Positions 51,334 through 56,564 of a DNA stretch of 56,564 nucleotides are shown here, piece by piece. The notes beneath the pieces are model-generated. The model searched no databases and had not been told where the DNA came from. It saw only the letters and a list, made by a program, of their open reading frames with translations. The stretch is taken from the NCBI RefSeq assembly GCF_019396385.1, contig NZ_JAHKRN010000056.1:1-56564 (forward strand). Direction: 5' to 3'. The stretch is from Nonomuraea harbinensis (GTDB lineage: Bacteria > Actinomycetota > Actinomycetes > Streptosporangiales > Streptosporangiaceae). The stretch's first letter is position 1; each line of letters opens with the position of its first letter. The translations under genes were made by a program, and so were the position numbers.

Positions 51334-51962
51334 TCGGGCCCCTCGGGTGTGAAGCGGCGGGCCGACTCCGACTCCTGGGCGAGGCGGCGCAGCGCCTCCA
51401 GCGCCCGCCCGTACAGGACCGTGCCGAGCACCAGCGCCTCGACGGCGGTGTCACGGTCGTCGCTCGCCGGGATGGCGTCGAGCTCCACCTCCCGCACCAG
51501 CCGCTCCGCCATCTCGGCATATTTGCGGATGTCGTCGCCCATGCCGAGCCGGCGCATCCTGGCCATGGTCTGGGTCAGTTCGTTCCTGCCCGGGGCCTCG
51601 GCGTTCACCTGCCAGCCGAGGTCGGCGATGAGCGCGTCCACCTCGGCCTTCGCGGCCTCCCACTCGGGCGTCGGCTCCGGCTCGACCTGAGGGCTCAGCG
51701 CGTAGTGGGCGGTGCCCAGCATGTGGTGGAAGGGTAGCGACTCGTCCTCGATCGCGGCCACCACCTTCTTGACGGCCGCGATCGGCAGCCTGCCGACCTC
51801 CACCATGGCCCTGATCAGCCGGAGCCTGCGCAGGTGGGACTCGTCGTATTCGGCGCGGGTGGCGGCCACCTGCTCGCCCTGGTGGAGCAGCCCCTCGCGC
51901 AGGTAGTACTTGATCGTGGGTATGGCGACGCCGGACCTGGCGCTCAGCTCGGACATCCGCAT
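51321..51962 (-). CDS. MerR-family regulator
   Basis: A 213-residue MerR regulator. The HTH is MSELSARSGVAIPTIKYYLREGLL; the rest is a long helical effector domain with no cysteine cluster, so it is not a metal sensor of the MerR/CueR kind. The ATG at 51962 (MRMSELS) is preferred because it matches the family start. A longer start at 51986 would read through an operator palindrome at 51967-51985. No ribosome site is visible for either, so a leaderless mRNA is likely. It lies directly downstream of, and overlaps the end region of, the LysR gene. Confidence 0.8.
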   Translation of the reverse strand: MRMSELSARSGVAIPTIKYYLREGLLHQGEQVAATRAEYDESHLRRLRLIRAMVEVGRLPIAAVKKVVAAIEDESLPFHHMLGTAHYALSPQVEPEPTPEWEAAKAEVDALIADLGWQVNAEAPGRNELTQTMARMRRLGMGDDIRKYAEMAERLVREVELDAIPASDDRDTAVEALVLGTVLYGRALEALRRLAQESESARRFTPEGPDQPT

Positions 51963-51966
51963 CTGT

Positions 51967-51985
51967 TGGATAGTAGCACTATCCA
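51967..51985. promoter_or_regulatory. Perfect 19-bp palindrome at the merR start
   Basis: TGGATAGT-AGC-ACTATCCA has 8-bp arms. It abuts the preferred merR start and overlaps the last codons of the lysR gene. Its size is that of a MerR-type operator, implying autoregulation. Confidence 0.75.
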
Positions 51986-52827
51986 TGCCGTGCCAGATGC
52001 CGGGCCGCTCCCAGTAGATCGTGCACCTCCGCCTGCCGGTTCCACAACAGCACGATCTCGATCGGCGGCACGTCCTCCGCGATCGGCACGAACGCCAGCG
52101 ACTCCGGCACCGGCGTCCCTTCCCGCACACACAACGTGTATCCGGCGCCGTCGGCCACCATGGCGATCACCAGCTCGTGCGTCGAACCCGAAGCCCCCAG
52201 CCGGGGATGCAGCCGGTGCCGCACGAACGCCTCCAGGAACCGCCGCGCCCCCGCCACCGCCTCCGACTCCGGCATCACCAGCGGCTCCGCCGCCAGCACG
52301 ACCAGCGGCAGCCGCCCCCGCGACGCGAGCCGATGGTCGCGGGGAAGCAGGGCGCGCACGGGGGAGCGATGCACGAGCATGCGCGCCACCCCACGCGGCA
52401 GCGAGCCCGGCGCGTACCCGAGCCCCGCCTGAAGCGTTCCATCCATCAGCGAGACGAGCTGCTCCGCCGTGCCCATCGGCGCGACCCGCAGCGGCGCGTC
52501 CGGCAGCGGCGACAGCAGCCGCGCCACCACGTCGCCCAGTCCGTCCGCCACCCCCAGCCGGGTGCACTGATCCGTGCGCCGCGCGGCCGCCACCGCCCGC
52601 TCGAACGCCGCCACCGCCACCGTCGCCTGCGCCAGGAACGCCTCCCCGGCCGCGGTGAGCCGGACCCCGCTGGAGGACCGGGTGAACAGCTCCACCCCGA
52701 TCTCCTTCTCCAGCGCCCTGAGCTGCTCCGACAGCGTGGGCTGGGCGATGTGCAGGACGGCCGCGGCCCGGCGCAGACTCCCGGCGCGGGCGATCGTGAT
52801 CGCGTACCTGATGTGCCGCAGATCCAT
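51979..52827 (-). CDS. LysR-family regulator
   Basis: A 282-residue LysR regulator. The N-terminal HTH reads LRHIRYAITIARAGSLRRAAAVLHIAQPTLSEQLRALEKEIGVELF. A periplasmic-binding-like effector domain follows (about 88-280). It is shorter than average (about 300). No divergent target gene is adjacent; the ECF sigma gene starts 168 bp away on the other strand. Its last codons share DNA with the merR operator. Confidence 0.86.
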   Translation of the reverse strand: MDLRHIRYAITIARAGSLRRAAAVLHIAQPTLSEQLRALEKEIGVELFTRSSSGVRLTAAGEAFLAQATVAVAAFERAVAAARRTDQCTRLGVADGLGDVVARLLSPLPDAPLRVAPMGTAEQLVSLMDGTLQAGLGYAPGSLPRGVARMLVHRSPVRALLPRDHRLASRGRLPLVVLAAEPLVMPESEAVAGARRFLEAFVRHRLHPRLGASGSTHELVIAMVADGAGYTLCVREGTPVPESLAFVPIAEDVPPIEIVLLWNRQAEVHDLLGAARHLARHG

Positions 52828-52995
52828 CGGACACCTCGCCAGTCAGATGATCGCACCTCTGTCTTACAGAACCCGGCAGCGGGTGTGAAGACCCGGAGTC
52901 GATTGCGGAAGGGTGAAATGGTGCCTCGCTCGCCGACATGTAGGGGATGTCCTGACAATTCCTGGAGATGAGGGGGCCGACCATGGGGACCGCCC

Positions 52996-53529
52996 GTGGA
53001 TGACGACCGGAGACGCCGGTTCGAGGCCGTGTACCAGCAGAACTACGAGCAGATACTCGGCTACGCCGTACGGCGCTGCGCCACTCCCGAGGACGCCGCC
53101 GACGTGGTGGCCGAGACGTTCGCCACCGCCTGGCGGCGCGTCGACTCCCTGCCGCGCGGCGACGAGGCCAGGTTGTGGCTGTACGGGGTCGCCAGGAACG
53201 TGCTCGCCAACCACCGCCGGGGCCAGGCGCACCGGCAGTCGAGACTGGCGACGCTGACCGCCGACATCGCCGACGTCTACACCCGCTCACCGGAGGGCGC
53301 CGCCGAACGGGACGTGATCGCGCGGGCGTTCGCCGGCCTGCCCGACGCCGACCGTGAACTGCTGGCGCTGGTCGCCTGGGAAGGGCTGGACCACGGCCAG
53401 ATCGCCACCGTCCTGGACATCTCCCGCAACGCCGTCCGGATCCGCCTGCACCGGGCACGCAGGCGCCTTTCCCAAGCGCTGGAGAACGACGAAATCACCG
53501 CCGACCGATTCGCCGTGGAGCCGACATGA
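52996..53529 (+). CDS. ECF-type RNA polymerase sigma factor
   Basis: A 177-residue ECF sigma factor with region 2 (FEAVYQQNYEQILGYAVRRCATPEDAADVVAETFATAWRR) and region 4 (LPDADRELLALVAWEGLDHGQIATVLDISRNAVRIRLHRARRRL). The stop overlaps the start of the next gene (ATGA), so a membrane protein is coupled to it and may be its anti-sigma factor or partner. The GTG start fits the family length. Target genes cannot be told. Confidence 0.87.
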   Translation: MDDDRRRRFEAVYQQNYEQILGYAVRRCATPEDAADVVAETFATAWRRVDSLPRGDEARLWLYGVARNVLANHRRGQAHRQSRLATLTADIADVYTRSPEGAAERDVIARAFAGLPDADRELLALVAWEGLDHGQIATVLDISRNAVRIRLHRARRRLSQALENDEITADRFAVEPT

Positions 53530-54422
53530 ACGAACTGCAAGGGCTCGCCCGCGTCCGTGACGAGGACCTGGCGGGCCGATCCACCGGGCTTGCGGCCCGA
53601 GCCCTCTTCGACGCGATCCTCACCACCGAGTCTCCGTCCCCGGCGAGGACGCGCCGGCCGAGGCGCCGCCTGCTCCTCGGGCTCGCGGTCGCCGCCGCGT
53701 TCACGTCGGCCCTCGTCGTCGGCCCCACCCTGGTGGCCGGCCCGCACGGCGCGACCTCGTACGCCAACGCGGCGATGCACATCGAGCTGCAGGACGGCCT
53801 CTGGGTGGCCAGGGTGAAGGACCCGCACGCCGACTGGGCCCTGTACGAGGAGGCGTTCCGCGCGGTGGGGGCCGACGTGACGCTGGAGATCGTGCCGGCC
53901 GCACCCGACCGCGTGGGCCATCACCTCGGTGGGGGAAGGTCCGTAATGACGTCGGGAGGCCCCGACACCCTGGTCACCGGCATCGAGCCGGACGGCTGCC
54001 TGATCGGCGAGGAAGGCTGCCATCTGGTCATCAAGGTGGACGAGAACCTGAGCGGCCGCGCCTACATCAGGCTCGGCCGGGCGGCCAAGCCCGGTGAGGT
54101 GTACAAGTCGCACGGCACCGCCACCAAGGCGGGCGGGATGCTGAGCGGCTTCCGGGTGGACGAGCGGCCCGTGAGCGAGGTGCGGAAGGAAGCGGAGCGG
54201 CGCGGTCTCCAGGTGGTCTACCAGATCATCGAGCCGAACCCGGACGGCCAGGGATTCGGCCTCGATCCTGACGACCAGTCGCTTCCCGTCGGCGACGACT
54301 GGATCGTCTGGGACGCCGAACCGCACGCCGACGGCGTGGTCCGGCTCATCGTGTCCGAGGAACGCGTGCCCCTCAACCCCCTCTACGGCGGCCCCAAGCC
54401 CCGCGAACTGACGAGCGGCTAG
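53526..54422 (+). CDS. Single-span membrane protein coupled to the ECF sigma factor
   Basis: A 298-residue protein. Residues 1-46 are cytoplasmic and basic near the end (ARTRRPRRR). Residues about 48-70 form one transmembrane helix (LLLGLAVAAAFTSALVVGPTLVAG). The rest is extracellular, with one cysteine pair (DGCLIGEEGCHL) and no family that I can name with confidence. It resembles the CU044_5270-type proteins often coupled to actinobacterial ECF factors. The short cytoplasmic part could hold the sigma factor. No ZAS motif (HxxxCxxC) is present, so a classical zinc anti-sigma is excluded. Confidence 0.72.
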   Translation: MNELQGLARVRDEDLAGRSTGLAARALFDAILTTESPSPARTRRPRRRLLLGLAVAAAFTSALVVGPTLVAGPHGATSYANAAMHIELQDGLWVARVKDPHADWALYEEAFRAVGADVTLEIVPAAPDRVGHHLGGGRSVMTSGGPDTLVTGIEPDGCLIGEEGCHLVIKVDENLSGRAYIRLGRAAKPGEVYKSHGTATKAGGMLSGFRVDERPVSEVRKEAERRGLQVVYQIIEPNPDGQGFGLDPDDQSLPVGDDWIVWDAEPHADGVVRLIVSEERVPLNPLYGGPKPRELTSG

Positions 54423-54503
54423 CGTCGCGGTTGTCCAAGATCGGTTGCCCGGGCTATTGTCTCCGATCGCGTACTGCGTTTTCCTCATGGGAGGTGGGCG
54501 GGC

Positions 54504-55337
54504 ATCAAAAGGAAAGAGATCCTCGCCCCTCTCAGATGGTTCCTGTCGCTCATCGCTCTGCTGCTCTGGCTGCACGTCAAACCGTCGTTCGGAATCGTGC
54601 CGAATCTCGGATACACGTGGGGGACCGCGCTTCAGGTGGCGTATCCGGAGCATCAGATCTACCACCGCGGCGACGCCGACATGGCGGTGGGCTATTTCGC
54701 GGCGACCACGACCGTGGAAGTGGAGTCGCACGCCGACGCGGCGGTAGGGGTTTCCCGGCGTCGCATACTGAAGCTCTCGCAGAACATCTTCGGCGACGTC
54801 ACCTTTCCTGACATCGGGCCGACGACCATGACTCCCTACGTGGAGAACTTCCAGGGTGGGACCCATTCTCGTCCCGGGGAGAAACAGAGAGCGATAGAAC
54901 AGGCCAAGACCGTCCACCCGGATCGGCTGGTCATCGTCCTCGTCGAGCTCACTTACCCGATGCGTGAGGGGGTCGTGCCGGGCGGCTTCGACAATGGTCA
55001 GGAGAAAAGGTTCTTCCTCTCCGGTGGACCGGACCCCGTTTACTGGTGGCCCGGGTGGGGTGGGTGCAGCACCATGGTGATCCCGGGCAACAACTGTGGT
55101 CTCCGGTCCGTGGTGAACGACTATCGGACGTGGGTGAGCCAGTTCACCGAAGGGGACGCGGACGATCTGCTCGAGATCGGGCTGGACCTGCGACGGCTCA
55201 GGGAGGTGGCCGCGGAGGGGAAGGTGTACGGGTACATCGACACCTTGCGCGGCCGGGACGAGTTGCTCGACCTGCTGGAACTGCCTGTCATCCGTACCGC
55301 GTACGTTCTTGAGCAGGTGCCGGAGATTGGTGATTAG
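54504..55337 (+). CDS. Membrane-anchored protein of unknown family, apparent ATC start
   Basis: A frame of 278 codons that I do not recognise. The first usual start codon is a GTG at 54597, but that omits an in-frame KRKEILAPLRW basic stretch and a hydrophobic helix (FLSLIALLLWLHV). A GGAGGTG ribosome site at 54490-54496 is correctly spaced for the ATC at 54504, which would give a normal membrane anchor. So an ATC start, or a mutated ATG, is likely. The outer part has one cysteine pair (GGCSTM, NNCGLR) and a strongly aromatic segment (DPVYWWPGWGG). Its base composition is visibly less GC-rich than its neighbours, which suggests acquisition. Confidence 0.6.
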   Translation: MKRKEILAPLRWFLSLIALLLWLHVKPSFGIVPNLGYTWGTALQVAYPEHQIYHRGDADMAVGYFAATTTVEVESHADAAVGVSRRRILKLSQNIFGDVTFPDIGPTTMTPYVENFQGGTHSRPGEKQRAIEQAKTVHPDRLVIVLVELTYPMREGVVPGGFDNGQEKRFFLSGGPDPVYWWPGWGGCSTMVIPGNNCGLRSVVNDYRTWVSQFTEGDADDLLEIGLDLRRLREVAAEGKVYGYIDTLRGRDELLDLLELPVIRTAYVLEQVPEIGD

Positions 55338-55402
55338 GCCGTTTTGCTTTAGGGCCGTGAAACTTTCATCATCGCATCGCAAGTTTCGACCAGAAGCTTC
55401 GC

Positions 55403-55430
55403 CTCTCTTCCCAGGTGACCATGAAGAGAG
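55403..55430 (+). terminator. Hairpin downstream of the ATC-start gene
   Basis: CTCTCTTC (55403-55410) pairs with GAAGAGAG (55423-55430) around a 12-nt loop, 65 bp after the stop. Nothing else is seen in 55338-55552 apart from the ribosome site of the next gene. Confidence 0.5.
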
Positions 55431-55552
55431 CGCCCCTGACGTGACATTTAGCGGCTGACCGGATCGGCCGCATCGACGCGCCGTGCTGGACCGGCCTGCG
55501 ACGCCCTCCTAATCTCCGGGCACCTGGCACTTCCGAAACGGAGAGGTGTGAA

Positions 55553-56029
55553 TTGACCGTACGCTCGAAAGGACGTCGTCTGGCGGCGTCGATCGCCGCC
55601 GCCCTCGCGGCCCTGGCCGTCGCACTCCTGCCGATCAGCCCCGCACACGCGGCATACGGCCCGGACCAGCCCGTCTACGTGCAGCTCAACGCGACCGGCG
55701 GCTACGGGGCGCTGGCTCTGCTGGACGGCACGGTGGCGTTCGACGACGGGAACACGAAGTACCGCTACGCGCTGCGCCTGTGCTGGCAGAGCGCCTACCC
55801 CGCGCCCTACTTCCGGATCTACGTCAACGGTGCGAACTCGACATGGCCCGTGGAGTCCGGCACCACGACCGCTCCCGGGTGCCAGCGGGTCTTCCTGTAC
55901 AACGCCGAGGTGCAGTTCGGCGGCACCGTGAGCAACGTCCGCTTCGACGTGACCGGAGGCTGGTTCAGCAGCAGCGGATACATGATGCGCACCAGGAGCA
56001 GCATCACGTACGACAACCCCTTCAACTGA
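55553..56029 (+). CDS. Small secreted protein of unknown function
   Basis: A 158-residue secreted protein. The signal peptide (RSKGRRLAASIAAALAALAVALLPISPAHA) ends at an AHA-A cleavage site near residue 33. The mature part is about 125 residues, Tyr/Gly/Asn-rich and probably all-beta, with one cysteine pair (RLCWQS, APGCQR). It resembles no family that I can name. A TTG start at 55553 is preceded by GAGAGGTG at good spacing; no ATG or GTG fits the signal peptide better. It stands alone and has its own terminator. Confidence 0.7.
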   Translation: MTVRSKGRRLAASIAAALAALAVALLPISPAHAAYGPDQPVYVQLNATGGYGALALLDGTVAFDDGNTKYRYALRLCWQSAYPAPYFRIYVNGANSTWPVESGTTTAPGCQRVFLYNAEVQFGGTVSNVRFDVTGGWFSSSGYMMRTRSSITYDNPFN

Positions 56030-56064
56030 CCACCGCGTCCCCGGGCGCGTTATGACGCCGACGA

Positions 56065-56093
56065 GGGCGTCCCTGCTCATCGCCGGGACGCCC
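56065..56093 (+). terminator. Hairpin downstream of the secreted-protein gene
   Basis: GGGCGTCCC (56065-56073) pairs perfectly with GGGACGCCC (56085-56093) around an 11-nt loop, 35 bp after the stop. The remainder of the gap 56030-56331 holds no supported gene; a minus-strand frame there looks like chance. Confidence 0.75.
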
Positions 56094-56331
56094 TTGATCT
56101 TGACGGACGCCTTTTCCGGGGTCTATTCATGAACGGCCTGATCCGGGAACCACTTTTGGTCCGGAGGCCGGAGCTCATGGCAAGGAGCAGCTACAAGTCG
56201 TACGGCTGACAGGGATTGACGTGGAGATAGGAATTTCGCTGATTCTTCTGGCGATCTCCGGCGGTCCTGCTGGGTGCTGTTACGGAACGAGCCATGATCT
56301 CCCCACTCAGAGCAAGGAGAGATGACACTAT

Positions 56332-56564
56332 GTGACTATGCGCCCACCCCGAACAAGATCCTTCAATACCGCGGGCCCATGTGACCCCCAGCTCCACTAC
56401 ATGCTGCCGCCCACACCGCGCCTTCCCCAGGCGCGAGCGCTGATCGACATGGACCGGTACTTCGTGGTCCACGCGCCCCGGCAGACCGGTAAGACGACCG
56501 CGCTGGAAGCCCTGGCATCCGAGCTGACCGCAGAGGGCGACATCGCCGCCCTGATGTTCTCCTG
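56332..56564 (+). CDS. P-loop ATPase (AAA-like), truncated by window end
   Basis: The first 77 residues of an ATP-binding protein, cut by the end of the window. The Walker A motif is APRQTGKTTAL (about residues 53-63), after LHYMLPPTPRLPQARALIDMDRYFVVH. This N-terminus matches a widespread actinobacterial AAA-like ATPase that is often linked to PD-(D/E)XK-type or defence-like contexts. GTG 56332 is chosen because of an AAGGAG site; ATG 56338 is the alternative. The rest of the domain, and so its role, cannot be judged. Confidence 0.72.
   Translation, partial: MTMRPPRTRSFNTAGPCDPQLHYMLPPTPRLPQARALIDMDRYFVVHAPRQTGKTTALEALASELTAEGDIAALMFS

Noticed and set aside
53526..54422. Classical zinc-binding anti-sigma factor (ZAS)
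   Set aside because: The coupled membrane protein has no HxxxCxxC motif; only its position supports a link to the sigma factor.
56191..56472. 93-codon minus-strand frame near the right end
   Set aside because: It overlaps the start of the ATPase gene, has no ribosome site or recognisable composition, and looks like chance.

Overview
The window is high-GC DNA with GTG and TTG starts, many 1-4 nt stop/start overlaps, WGxxGxxG, CHAP and PASTA-kinase proteins, the MEP-pathway genes dxr and ispG, and a Rv2867c-like GNAT. This fits a filamentous actinomycete, probably Streptosporangiales (Nonomuraea-like); the order-level guess is an inference from gene content. The first 15 bases match the end of the Illumina TruSeq adapter, so the left edge is a contig end. 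The right edge cuts an ATPase gene. I see no rRNA, tRNA, CRISPR array or intact insertion sequence.

Layout. 0.06-10.6 kb: omega-amino-acid catabolism, with an aminotransferase and CoA-acylating semialdehyde dehydrogenase operon, a polyamine-type binding lipoprotein, gabT divergent from a PucR-type regulator, a TetR regulator and a second aldehyde dehydrogenase. Together these would turn beta-alanine/GABA-type amines into acetyl-CoA or succinate. 10.7-18.8 kb: a secreted serine protease, then dxr and ispG (no M50 protease between them), a double-MarR regulator with a hemerythrin protein, a secreted S33-type hydrolase and the DUF4081 GNAT. 18.8-27.4 kb: a coupled HipA-kinase/DUF3037 pair, MarR and TetR regulators, two tandem membrane Ser/Thr kinases (the second with three PASTA domains), and an SDR with its TetR. 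27.4-33.4 kb: a TetR/MMPL exporter pair, NADP-type glutamate dehydrogenase, a CopD-like membrane protein and a cupin/ArsR-rhodanese operon.

33.5-43.8 kb: a CHAP membrane protein, a thioesterase, a predicted pseudokinase, and a compact three-gene operon (cucumopine-synthase-like protein, FAD amine oxidase, cytochrome P450) that starts from a palindrome-dense 39 bp divergent promoter. It is followed by an M20 peptidase and a proline-iminopeptidase-like hydrolase. I regard this as the best candidate for an undescribed small-molecule pathway.

43.7-56.6 kb: a coupled operon of a response-regulator/thioredoxin-reductase-like fusion and a cyclic-nucleotide-domain histidine kinase; an ECF41-type sigma factor with an SDR; a frameshifted ThuA-like gene; a Nudix protein with a degenerate box; MarR/SDR, MerR and LysR regulators with clear operators; an ECF sigma factor coupled to a membrane protein; two secreted or membrane proteins of unknown family, one apparently starting at ATC; and a truncated P-loop ATPase.
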